Positions 24,081 through 34,190 of a stretch of DNA of 64,000 nt are shown here, one piece after another. The first letter of the stretch is position 1. Each line of letters opens with the position of its first letter. This stretch comes from Cylicocyclus nassatus (lineage: Eukaryota > Nematoda > Chromadorea > Rhabditida > Strongylidae). The stretch lies in NCBI GenBank assembly GCA_958299035.1, contig CATQJL010000316.1, positions 34,041,441 to 34,105,440 of the forward strand, given 5' to 3'. Below the pieces are notes generated by a model that saw only the letters and a program-made list of their open reading frames with translations, made no database searches and was not told the DNA's origin. Both the position numbers and the translations under genes were made by a program.

Positions 24081-24244
24081 TATAACGCCAGCTTACCACA
24101 AATGTTTAGCGCGTACAACTTACTAAAAAGATAAATGCCCTGCATTCTGTACTTCTAGATTAAGTTTTGATCAAAATTTATATCGACTGCTTTTTCAGAT
24201 CGTTAAAATACGACTTCTTGCTGATGTATAGACTAGTTGCCAAC

Positions 24245-24615
24245 CGACCAACTTCATGGATTCCTGGAGAAGTTTGAGCTGCGGGGCTGGGAGTTGGTAC
24301 AAGGGAGTAAGTGAGAGTGCTGATTATGGATAAAAATTTACTTTATCGATTTTATCGATTTCTGGAGAAGTTTGAGCTGCGGGGCTGGGAGTTGGTACGG
24401 GGGGGGGGCTAAGTGAGAGCGCTGATTATGAATAAAGATTTACTTTATCATTTTGTCGATTTTTTTCAAAAATTCGAGCTACAAAGTTGGGAGTTGGTAC
24501 AGGGGGGTAAATGAGGATGCTGATTAAAACCGAAGTCTATTTTATCGATTTCAGCGAATTTTGGAAAATTTTGAGCTAGGAGTTGGTATAGGGGGTACAA
24601 GGGTGCTGATTATGA
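24245..24615 (+). repeat. Tandem repeat of about 110 bp, three to four units
   Basis: Each unit carries GAGCTGCGGGGCTGGGAGTT (or a variant), a GGTAAGTGAG step and CTGATTATGGATAAAAATTT ending in TTTATCGATTTT. One unit is found in copy 1 of the element (about 9,600-9,740) and two inverted units at 6,930-7,130. It is an internal expansion of the element. Confidence 0.75.
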
Positions 24616-24979
24616 ACGGATCGGCTTTAGCCAGGCAAGTTCGGCAGGTTGGCAAGCTGTCGGCAAATTGTCGGCAAGTTTGAGATATGGTTGCTCTAGT
24701 TATTCGATAAATCATTCGAATATTTATTCGAAATTCGACTTCCAATGTTCGAATATATTCGGTATTCATTCATTCGATATTTTTGATTTTCCGAATTTAT
24801 TCGGAATTCATTCATTCGAGAATTTTTGAGCCTCGAATTTATTCGATATTCGTTTATTCGAGATTTTTAATTTTCGAATTTATTCGTTATTCGTTTATTC
24901 GAGATTTTTCGTTTTCGAATTTATTCGATATTCATTCATTCGATGAAAAATTTTCGAATTACCCAAGTATATTGCACAC

Positions 24980-25335
24980 CTGCACTCAAAATCGAGATCT
25001 TACTGCTTTCGCTTTCATGGTTGCAACTCAAGCGCAGATGAACATATTCTTTCAAGCGTAGGACTACTAGCTACTGTATAGGACGAGCATTGTTTACCTA
25101 CCGCATGCTTAAGCAAATTTTTCAACAATATTTGGACTGATTAATCGACGTCACAAGATGAGATACTCTTTGCTGGCATTGCGTGGGTCAAAATTTTCCC
25201 ATAGTTAGGACAGTCGTCAAAGCTTTGCATTTCTGTAAGTTTGATGCTAGGACTCTTGCTTGCACTTTCTGCAAAAAAAAAACTTAGCCGAAGAGTTTTT
25301 GACTCTCATAATTTGAGACTTCTGGCCTTCCACAC
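24980..25335. other. Intergenic stretch, no gene seen
   Basis: No repeat, RNA gene or exon was recognised. Confidence 0.4.
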
Positions 25336-25338
25336 ATA

Positions 25339-26359
25339 TTAGGTCGTCCCGGAAGTATTTTCGCTTTTTCAAACGGTTGTCACAATCGATGGAACAAACC
25401 TTTCTAAGAGATCTTGGTAGCGTTTGATGCAGAATTTCATTCTCTCTCTGATGTTTATAAAACTGTTGCAAAACAGTCAATGAGCTTTCAGAAAATAACC
25501 AAAGTCTGCGACTCATGCTTTTTGAGATGGTCATGTTTCGCGAATTTTTGAAACTTTCATATCAATCCTCAGAAGGAGTTCAAGTAACGATTCGATAGAG
25601 TAAACCTCATAGAATACAGTGCAACTTTTTTCTCTTTTCCATAGCTTGTCATACATTTTTAATAGAATTTTAACTGATGCTACCGATTTCCATACTTGGA
25701 CAGCTAAATCCTTGTAGAACATCAAAGGAAGAGCAGCTCGGGTGCTGTTTGATGCAGCATTTTCTCCTCTTTCTAATGGGTGTTTTTTGTTTCCGATTCG
25801 TTTAGATTTCGGGGATAAAATCATCACAATTCATTTTTTCAGGGAGCCCCCAGGCTGTACCCGGAAAACTCCAGATTTGATATTTCGAATCCGTAAACTC
25901 TCATTTGCTTTAAAAATTCAATATTAAGTCATATATCATCTTGAAAGCTTGAAATTCCGAGTAACTACTGATGTTTGATGCGATTGTGGCTGAGGTGGGA
26001 CTGCCAAAATCCGATGGCTTTGTTAAAAAATCTTTTAAAAAATTACGGCGAGCTACGAAAAAGAGAAAAAAGAAGTACTGTATTCTACGAGGTTTACTCT
26101 ATCGAATCGTTACTTGAGCTCCTTCTGAGGATTGATATGAAAGTTTTAAAAAATCGTGAAACTTGACCATCTCAAAAAGCATTCGTCGCAGATTTTGGTT
26201 ATTTTCTGAAAGCTCATTGACTGTTTTGAAACAGTTTTATAAACATCAGAGAGAGAATGAAATTCTGCATCGAACGCTACCAAGAACTCTTAGAAAGGTT
26301 TGTTCCATCGATTGTGGCAACCGTTTGAAAAAAGCGAAAATACTTTCGGGACGACCTAA
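25339..26359. mobile_element. Palindromic mariner-type MITE
   Basis: TTAGGTCGTCCCGGAAGTAT and its inverse, TA at each junction. The arms (about 310 bp) share AACGGTTGTCACAATCGATG, TTTGATGCAGAATTTCATTC, ACTCATGCTTTTTGAGATGG and GGTTTACTCTATCGAATCG. Frames on each strand (MTISKS..., EVYSIESLLELLLRIDMK) are the same arm read twice. No intact transposase. Confidence 0.85.
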
Positions 26360-27240
26360 TATGTTCAAAAAACGACTTTGGGTTTTTATCTTTCTTCTCG
26401 CAGGACTTCTTCGCCATAGTCTTAATTAATTGCATACGCTACCGGCTTGCGCTGAAAAATAAGTTGATTACCAGCCATAAGGATAAAAAAAGAGTCGTAG
26501 TTTCTCAAATCAATGCATTTAAAAGATTGGTTTTTGGTCATGGTTTTCTTCCCGTTTGCGATATCAGTATCAGCAGGTTGCGCTAAGTTACATCAGGTAC
26601 ACACAGTGTACCGTACACTGCTTCTAAAGTTTTTTAGTACATTCAAAAATATGAAGAATGGACAAAGTTATAGCTTGTCAAAGTGAAATTTTGCAAAACG
26701 GACATTATTTTTGCGCCAACCTAATCTTTTCTCACTCGTAAATAAGCTAAACCGGGAAACACTCTATATACTTTGCTCTGTTTGTATGTATCCTCTCAAC
26801 ACATCTGACTTTGTCCATACATTTTAAGTCTTTTTTCTTGCTCCGCATCAATCACAATGTTACGGCTGACTATCCTACGGAAATCCCCTTTGGTCGGAGT
26901 GGCCTTTTTTACATGAAATTGATAAGACTATAAAGAGCATCGAACGCTGACTCCAAATTTGTCTTCGTTCTCTGCCGAGCGCCTCTGGATGTTGAGTTAT
27001 GAGCGTTTTTTTTTTGACGTGAACAGTTGCAGTTTGCAACGAATAATTAGAACAGAGTTCGTCAGAATTGCTCAAATGGTCCAATTTTGACTATCAAAGC
27101 GCTTCATTTGAACAATACCTTCTGTCCAAAGCAGCCATGCTCAACACTGCTCTTTTTGAGTGCTGGACCGTAAAATTTGATTTTACCTAAATTATGTGTT
27201 CATTTTCCGCTCAAGAAAATGTTCGTAACTCGGCATGAGA
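26360..27240. other. Intergenic stretch with a lone mariner-like end
   Basis: At 26,703-26,724 the sequence ATTATTTTTGCGCCAACCTAA is, inverted, a TTAGGTTGGCGCAAAAAT terminus typical of mariner elements. No matching left end was found, so this is a solo or truncated end. The rest is unassigned. Confidence 0.4.
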
Positions 27241-27404
27241 GGCACAGGTGCGATAGTGTGAGAATTTTCTCACACCCTTTCACCCCTGAGCCGGGACCAA
27301 AGTGACCCCCTTCACCAGAAACTAAGAAAAAAGTCAACAGTGAGGTAAGGTTAAGCAAAGGAGATATTTGTACGTGAATTGTTATGTATGGAAAAAGAGG
27401 AGTC

Positions 27405-28372
27405 TGTTGAAAAAAGTGCTTGATGACGGGGTGAGTAGTGATTTCTGGACATTTTCGAGTTTTTAACATGAAAAATTCGTAAATTTCCTAGATGAACATC
27501 TTTTACGGCCCGATGGTCACCGTTAAAACCGCCTCGTCCTCCGTTTTTAAATGATATACAGTGTGTCTCAGATTCCAGAAAACTGCCTGGGTGAAGGGTG
27601 TGCTCAGTGATTTCTAGAAATTTTCGAGTTTTTAACATAAAAAGTCCCTAACTACTGTAGACGAACATCTTGTACGCCGTTATGGTCACCATTGGAACTG
27701 TTTCGTCCTCCGCTTTCAAAAAGTATATGCTTTGCCTGAGGTCCTTTGAAAAAAGTGCCTGGGTGAGGGGTGTCGTAGTGATTTCTGGAGATTTTCGAGT
27801 TTTTAACGTAAAAAAATCATAGCTTCTGTAGATGAACACCTTGTACGCTCGATGGTCACCATTGGAACCGTCTCGTCCTCCGCTTTCAGAAAATATATAG
27901 TTTGCCCCTGGGTCTGTTAGAAAAAGTGCCGGGTGAAGGGTGGGTGAGACTTTTATAATGAGAGTGCTTAAGTAGACGTCTTTTTACAATGGTAACAAAG
28001 CCTGCACTTGAGCATTCCCACTATGTCTCCCCCACCCTTCACCCGGCACTTTTTGTAAACAACCCTAGGCATTGTATATATTTTCTGAAAGCGGAGGACA
28101 AGATGGTTCCAATGGTGACCATCACGGCGTACAAGATGTTCACCTACAGAAGTTATAAATTTCTTTATGTTAAAAACTCGAAAATCTTCAGAAATCACTT
28201 GGACACCCTTCACCCAGGCACTTTTTTCAATGGACCCCACGCAAAGTATATATTTTCTAAAAGCGGAGGACGAGACGGTTCCGCTGGTGACCATCACGGC
28301 GTACAAGATGTTCATCTAAAAGTTACGGATTTTTATATCCTAAAAACTCGTAAATATTCAGAAATCACTACC
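27405..28372. repeat. Tandem array in inverted orientation
   Basis: A unit of about 180 bp (blocks TTTCGAGTTTTTAAC, GATGAACATCTTGTACG, GGTCACCATTGGAAC, CTCGTCCTCCGCTTTC) is repeated three times in direct orientation from 27,405 to 27,940. It then occurs about twice inverted from 28,010 to 28,372. The whole forms a large imperfect palindrome with diverged units. Confidence 0.8.
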
Positions 28373-28659
28373 CACTATACTTTGGACCGAATCGAATGAT
28401 TATTCGATTATTCGAATAAATCATTCGAATGCAAATGATTCGAAAATTCGAATATTCGAAAATCTGAGATTTCGAACAATGTTCGAAAGTCGTATATTCG
28501 AAATTCTCAACTTTCGAATGTTAATCGATAGTCGAATATTCGATGGTCATTAATTCGAACATTCGATGTCCATGGAATATTCGAATATTCGATGAACACC
28601 GAATATTCGAGAATTCGACAAGAATTGATTATTCAAAAGAAATCCGATGTCCACAACAT

Positions 28660-29250
28660 ATACGGGGTGTACCAAGGGTATGTACAAGCTGTTTAATCGC
28701 TAATACCTCTCACGAAGTCTTTTGCCAACCTCTAAGTAACATCCTGTAGGGATGGTTACAGCTTACAAATACAGCAGAAAGCACATCACCTATGTTTTTC
28801 TTGTTGTGTTATCACGGTATGAACTGAGCATACAGAGCAACTGCGAAATGAGACATCCAAAAGAGATTCCCCAACAAAAAGAAGTTTCAAATTTAGATAG
28901 CAGGATTCTACGTATGCTTAACTACGCACGGCCTTTCAAGCATTCTAAATGTGCATTCTCTTTTTTGAAAAGCGTTGGAAAACATCTGTTATGGTGTACC
29001 TGGCATAAGTTGCAAAAGGCGTTACGGTTGAGTGCAAATTCTTTATATAGTGAGTGTCTTTAGAAGCCCAATGTGATCGGCCTTTTTGTTTCTCATTCTA
29101 GGGCAAACGGCTCTTAATATCTCAAAACCCTCCTCAGTTTTCCTACGGCAATTTACAACAGTGAAAAGCGATCGATACATTGCTTCATACTGTAAGTCTA
29201 GGTTAATGTCAGAACACAGATTCACACACTGTTGGGACTCCTGTATGTCA
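28660..29250. mobile_element. Degenerate GGGTGTCCC-family MITE
   Basis: GGGGTGTACCAAGGGTATGT at the left is followed by CTGTTTAATCGCTAATACCT. Near the right, CTGTAAGTCTAGGTTAATGTC and CACACTGTTGGGACTCCTG resemble the inverse of copies 1-4. Many changes; a relic. Confidence 0.4.
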
Positions 29251-30088
29251 GTCCACAACTCTCAATAAGGATAAATAATCTTCTTTGATTTCTGAAATTC
29301 CTTCACAACCGTCACGTACGCTTTTAGGTTCTTGAAGGCAGCGTCCCAAAAGATGGGTCCGGGAATTTGTGGCGATGTTAAATTGGACCCCTTACCTAAG
29401 CGGTGACGAAGTTCGGAGCGAAAAAGAGGGACTGGTAAGCTTGAAAATTGCTCTCAAAGTGGCCCCGTCTTACGGCAGGTCCGAATGCCGCCCGTACAGC
29501 GAATTTGAAGTGCAAGGCCAGCTCAGACATTCGCGGTTGACGACCGCCGGTGAAACGGAGTTCGACTCATTGAAAACATGCGGAACACCTTCGTTTGTTT
29601 CGGGACAATCAGGCTATTGGTTCGGGACAAGACTGCCGGAGAAACGCCGGTCGAACAGGTTTCACCTGCGTTTGGTTCGAGATTTGCTTGCAGCACATGT
29701 TCGGGTCGAACGCAGGTGAAACGCTGGTGAAATGCAGGAGTCCCGAACCGACCATGGGGCATGGAAATAGCCGTAGGGCGCACTTGATATTGTTCACATT
29801 TCCGGCATACATTGTATACTATGTAAACAACAGAGACTGAATCGACGGAGATTTATTCATCTCAGGTTAACTCAACGACAAAACCATAACAAATGATAAG
29901 AAAGCTCGTAACAACAAAATCGCAGCAGCAAAATTATACATTCCTGAGCAAAAAGAGAAAAATCTACTCTCAAGAACAGAATCGCAACAAGAAAATCATA
30001 CATCTGTGAGCAAAACCACAAAAAAAGGAATCAATCTTCCTCAGTCGGACTTCCGTTTTCTCGATTGTCGTCCCTTCTTGCGTCGTTA

Positions 30089-30547
30089 TTACTCTTTTTT
30101 TTCTGAAATTGAAAAGAACGAATGACATCACAACTCTGAATAGAGAAACTTACCTTGTGCGGCGAGCGTCAGGCGTGCTGCATCGAATTCATATTGGCGA
30201 ATGTCGGCTCTGAAAACAAACGCGGACGTTAGCACTCTCCATAAAAAATTTTTACACCCACCCGGGCGAGACCAGAGTGAGATAAAGCATGAAAAACTTA
30301 CAATGCTCTGCTAATGGCCGCGCGTGCATGTGTACTCCAACTTGTTCGCGCTTCTGATAGCGCGTCGAACCTTTTTCTTCTGAGATTCAGTCTCGCCCAA
30401 ATCAGCCTAGTACCTAAAACTGCATTGGATATCTTCTGTCATTTAAGTGATGAAATGGTGAAATCTACCTTAAGTGAACTCTAGCGCAATCTGCAGGCGG
30501 TAAAAGGTGTTTATCGTAGAATAATCCCAGTGCATCAAGCACGAAAT
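30089..30547 (-). CDS. C-terminal exons of an unrecognised spliced gene inside a TIR element
   Basis: Four minus-strand exons keep one frame through three introns. Exon 30,547-30,469 reads FVLDALGLFYDKHLLPPADC and follows an ATTTCAG acceptor. Exon 30,406-30,302 (LIWARLNLRRKRFDALSEAR onward) ends at a GTAAGT donor. Exon 30,209-30,154 (ADIRQYEFDAARLTLAAQ) lies between TTTTCAG and GTAAGT. The last exon starts at 30,102. Introns are 62, 92 and 51 nt. As printed, an A8 run leads to EKKE and then TAA TAA. One base fewer in that run would open 19 more acidic/polar residues, so the true C-terminus is uncertain. The fragment is basic and alpha-helical in character. The preceding intron (30,548-31,023) holds a hAT MITE. 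No family recognised; it could be captured host sequence or the element's own gene. Confidence 0.5.
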
Positions 30548-30574
30548 CTGAAATTTGAAGTGAACTCCTTCAAG

Positions 30575-30942
30575 CAGTGGCGTACCGAGGGGGGGCGGGG
30601 GGGGGGGGCGCGCGCCCCCCCCCCCGAGAACGGGTCGCGAAATTTTTGAAAGTTACTTACATGGGTTATAAAAATGTGCGAGTGACTTGTTTTTACTTGT
30701 AAATAATTAAAATAATTTTTAAAATTTTTAAAAATTCATTTTAGCCTTATAAAAAAATTTTTTTCGGGAGCGTGGCTGACGCCACGCCCCCTTTTTCCAG
30801 ATTTTAGGGGTCGGGGACCCGGAAAAATTTTGAGAAGCACCCCAAAAATTTTTTCGGAGTGCGTGGCTAACGCCACGCACCTTCTTTAGAAAAAAATTTT
30901 TGTCGCCCCCCCCCCCGAGCCGAAATCCTGGGTACGCCACTG
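30575..30942. mobile_element. hAT MITE (CAGTGGCG family) in an intron
   Basis: CAGTGGCGTACCGAGG and its inverse, with a perfect 8-bp duplication CCTTCAAG (30,567-30,574 and 30,943-30,950). It is the same family as 20,777-21,124. C/G homopolymers sit inside both ends. It falls between the GTAAGG donor at 31,023 and the acceptor at 30,548, so it is intronic. Confidence 0.93.
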
Positions 30943-31428
30943 CCTTCAAGTGGTCTTAAAGAAACTTGCCTATGAGAAAAGTGACCAATGATTCGGGAAG
31001 GTCTTTCAGTTTTTTGTCCTTACCTGTCGATAGGCTGAGTTCTGAACAGCTTCAAGGTTCAAGTACGAAAATACAAATAACTACTTATGCAAAAAAATGG
31101 GATACCACCATCCAAATGTGGTCACTTTTTTACTACCCATGACCTTTTGTGCAGTTATTTGTCGCGTTACAAGAAATTTTCCATTTCACTTTCAAAATTA
31201 AGATCCCCTGATCTAAGCCAATTTTACCGCAGTCACCAGTTTTACCGCAATTCTATTTCTCGAACCATCTGTTTTATGTGATGCACATGCAATGTAGTTT
31301 TTGTAAGCGGTAACACATATTCGGGAGTTCAAGAAAGGAACTAGCGAAAGTAATCAAAAGCATAGACAAAGGCGAATGCATTGAAAAAAAAATAGACTGA
31401 TTAGGGAAAGCTACTCACTTCTGTAATT

Positions 31429-31541
31429 TCAGATCTCATGGACTTGATTCCTACTGTAAAAATAATTCATGGCATCCGATATTTGATATAGCCATGAAAC
31501 CACGTGATCGATTTCGCACTTGATAGATAGCTTCAAGACCA
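31429..31541 (-). CDS. Candidate upstream exon of the same gene fragment
   Basis: An exon opens after AATATTTCAG at 31,541 and reads VLKLSIKCEIDHVVSWLYQI then SDAMNYFYSRNQVHEI to a TGA at 31,429. The VxKLxxxCE start resembles VFKLHLNCE in the exon at 57,134-57,328. A GTGAGT donor lies 10 nt beyond the TGA, so the stop may be a decay mutation or the exon may end there. A further GTAAGG donor at 31,023 marks another possible exon end, but its frame is not resolved. Confidence 0.35.
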
Positions 31542-32022
31542 CTGAAATATTATCAGTTACAGCAGAACTGGTAGCTACATAGGTGAACCCACAAAAAGCT
31601 AGACTGCAATGATGAGACTCGACTACAATACATAAAAAAAGGAAACTGGAAAGGACCGTGACGGATTGAAAAAGTCAGGCGTTGAATATCATTACTGCAT
31701 GCAGAAATGAAAATGAGCTTGACCGCGGATGATGGCTTCCTTTCGATACCTGTCGGCACTTGTCAAGCACGTCCGGTTGAACCCGAACGACTCACAAGGC
31801 CGATCGATTGTATTGATACGCGTCGGAACAATCCCGACCAAATTGCAGGAGTAGTCGGGACAACGCCAGGACAAAACTTTGTCCCGAAACAAACCGAAAG
31901 TGGGCGGATTTCCGGCGGTCGTCAACCGCGAGTGTCTGAAAGAGAACGCATAGCACACACAGTCATTCATGAGTGCAGGGTCCCGCAACGACTCTGCGTC
32001 TCTACCCTGCATGCATCTCGTG

Positions 32023-33078
32023 GGGTGCGGGAATTTATCTACCCAGAAAGGCATGCCGCCATGTAATTAGCAGGGGACATGAGAGGTCATGAATTGTCAG
32101 AAACGTTAATTTGCACCCAATCTGCACCGAAGACAAGCAGATTTTGCTCACGACAGATACGACATCATCCTACAGTGTACGAGATCGGGATTTCGTTGAA
32201 ATTTGAATTCAAAGTTCAGTAGTATAATTAGTCCAACTAGGGTAAAAATTTTTATTTAGGGGTAATTTGCCATGCTGGTTCCAAATGTGATGGTAGTTTT
32301 CCGTAAAAACTCGAAATTTTTTTCTTTCTGAATTTTAATCTTGTCTTCAAAATCTGGCAAAAAGCTTAAAATTGTCATTGAGGGTTTTTCATGATGCTGT
32401 TTTCGAATAGGCCAATGTTTTCGCCGGAAACTTCGAAAATTTTTCTTTCGAAATTTTGACTTTTTCATAAATTTCACTGCCATTTGATAAACCTGGAAAA
32501 CAAATGGAAAAGGATGCTACTTTCAGAAAGACTAGAAAAAAATGATATAAACTGCGAATAAAAATTGAAATAAGGTAAGAAATAATTCATTGAGGCTGAA
32601 ATAAGTTTGAAGGGCTGGAAAAGATTCCCAGCTATCATTAAAATCTGTGTGTTATCAATTTACCCCTGGACACTACAATTAGTTTCCTTAGAGAGCATAC
32701 TGAATTATCACCCCCAAATCCAAGTTTTTATTCTGATTTGCCAGATATCGCCACTGAACGTCGGTTTTGATTTCATCACAAAGCTCGATTTCATTTCACG
32801 CAAAACCTACGTCATATTTGGAACCAGCATGGCAGATTACCCCTAAATACAAATTTCTACCGTAGTTGGACTAATTTCGCTACTGAACTTTGAATCAAAT
32901 TTCAATGAAATTCCGATTTCGTACACTGTAGGATGATGTCGTATCTGTCGTGAGCAAGATCTGCTTATCTTCGGTGCAAATTGGGTGCAAATTAGCGTTG
33001 CTAACAGTTCATGACCTCTCATATCCCCTGCTAATTACATGGCGGCATACCTCTCTGGGTAGATAAATTCCGTTCCCC
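32023..33078. mobile_element. Mutator-like foldback MITE
   Basis: Arms (about 32,023-32,290 and 32,818-33,078) share GAATTTATCTACCCAG, CATGTAATTAGCAGGGGA, CATCCTACAGTGTACGA and the TTGGAACCAGCATGGC type block. A perfect 9-bp duplication CATCTCGTG flanks it (32,014-32,022 and 33,079-33,087). Nine-base duplications are typical of Mutator-like elements. It splits the right TIR of the element at 29,340-33,240. No coding capacity. Confidence 0.82.
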
Positions 33079-33894
33079 CATCTCGTGCTCACGAGCCTAC
33101 CGTATCCGGGCCACTTACGGGGCAAATTTTAGGCCTGGTTGCCCCCTTTTTCGCTCCGAACATCAGTCATCGCTTAGGTGGGGGGGGGGGAGACTACTTT
33201 AACATCGCCACAATCCGGCACCCATCTTCTTGCCGGGGCTGCAACCGTTTTTTTGTTGTAAATTGATACATATAAAAATGTCTATACCTAAAAAAATTTA
33301 TTCTGAGATGTTTTGGTCTTTCAAAGGTAGTCTCACTGACATAATTTGTTCTCATACTATTCGAAAATCGAATAATATTCGAAAATCATATATTATTCGA
33401 GAACCGAATAATATTCGAAATCCGAATATCGAAGATATTCGATATTCGAATATTATTCGATATATTATTATTCGATAATATTATTCCCTAAAAGCGGAAG
33501 ACAAGATAGTTTTGAAAACATTTCCCTTGCTGACGTTCCTGTTCATCTACAGAAGTTACGAATTTCTTCTTTTAGAAAGTTTTGTGATTTCTTGATCAAC
33601 TGAAACATCCTTCACCCAGAGGGGCTGCGACCACTGTGACCCCCTTCACCCTAGAGAAGTCATTCTCACCTTATCGCACCTGTGGTGAGAGGTGCTCGGC
33701 AGATCTAAATCAGATTTGGGATCACCGTTTGATGCTTTGTAAGATGGGATAAGACTCATTGAAAAAGGCCACTTCGAGTAATCGGACCTCCTTTGTCAGT
33801 CCCGTTCTGAACACTCCGGCTAGCAAACGCTCCAACTAAGACCAAACATTACTTGACGCCTTCAAAGACAAGTACATTGCCAGCGGCAGTTGAT

Positions 33895-34190
33895 GATTTC
33901 CGCCCCCGGGAGAGGGGGGTGGGAGACAAAAGTTTTAATCGAAAGGAGGCTAGCGCCACGCACCCCAAAGAATTTTTCGGGATGCTTACCAAAGTTATTT
34001 TTGAGCCCTGCAACCTAAGATTTTATAAAAAAAAGGCTTGGTTTTACAAGTTTATTTTATGTAATGAGAAGAATTTGAAGAAGTTATTCACATTATTCAT
34101 TAGCATAAACCAATTACTTGCACAATCGTAACTCATGTAAGTAACATATACTGCACACATTCTTGGAGGAGAGAGAGAGAGGGGGGGGGG
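33895..34190 (-). mobile_element. hAT MITE relic (CAGTGGCG family), inverted
   Basis: GACAAAAGTTTTAATCGAAAG, GCTAGCGCCACGCACCCCAA and ACTCATGTAAGTAACAT match, on the minus strand, the intact copies. Both TIR tips are lost. Confidence 0.6.

Larger units (their letters stand above)
22544..24971. mobile_element. ATTCG-rich TIR element, copy 2
   Basis: Begins TATACTTGGG, ends CCCAAGTATA, with a perfect 8-bp duplication TTGCACAC at 22,536-22,543 and 24,972-24,979. Subterminal arrays of ATTCGAAA/GGTTTCGAATA units (left) and CGAATTTATTCG units (right) match copy 1. A GGGTGTCCC-family MITE (23,357-24,080) and a tandem repeat (24,245-24,615) occupy the middle. No transposase remains. Confidence 0.85.
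29340..33240. mobile_element. TIR element (about 430-bp TIRs) enclosing spliced exons
   Basis: The left TIR (about 29,340-29,770) contains AAGATGGGTCCGG, GTGGCGATGTTAAA, GTTCGGAGCGAAAAAG and TTCGCGGTTGACGACCGCCG in order. The right side carries the same blocks inverted: the inner part at 31,690-31,965 and the outer part at 33,095-33,240. They are separated by a Mutator-like foldback inserted at 32,023. Between the TIRs (29,770-31,690) lie minus-strand exons with good splice sites. Target duplication and superfamily were not determined. Confidence 0.6.
28379..33480. mobile_element. ATTCG-rich element remnant, second layer
   Basis: Starts TATACTTTGGACCGAATCGAATG at 28,379, like the other ATTCG elements (TATACTTGGGTCCGAATCG). 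The right side (33,350-33,480) is a run of TATTCGAAAATCGAATAA-like units. The expected inverted terminus and target copy are missing at the right, so the boundary is approximate and the element may be truncated. Confidence 0.45.
27243..33684. mobile_element. hAT-type element, outermost layer of a nested stack
   Basis: Ends CACAGGTGCGATAGTGTGAG and, inverted, CACAGGTGCGATAAGGTGAG. Flanks are ATGAGAGG (27,235-27,242) and GTGAGAGG (33,685-33,692): seven of eight identical. Subterminal GTGACCCCCTTCACC blocks match the hAT element at 13,417. Internal units (see 27,405-28,372) occur at both ends, with one unit near 33,485-33,610. Everything between about 28,379 and 33,480 was inserted later. Confidence 0.75.

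Noticed and set aside
25247..26429. Five 60-98-codon frames on both strands
   Set aside because: All are mirror translations of the palindromic mariner MITE arms and lack transposase motifs.
27405..28372. CRISPR-like array
   Set aside because: The repeat units are long, diverged and directly adjoining, with no unique spacers, and the genome is eukaryotic.
27989..28399. 136-codon plus-strand frame
   Set aside because: It is made of inverted copies of the 180-bp tandem unit and has no domain similarity.
30040..30102. 19-residue acidic C-terminal extension after the A8 run
   Set aside because: As printed the run puts the frame into TAA TAA; using the extension would need a base not in the sequence.
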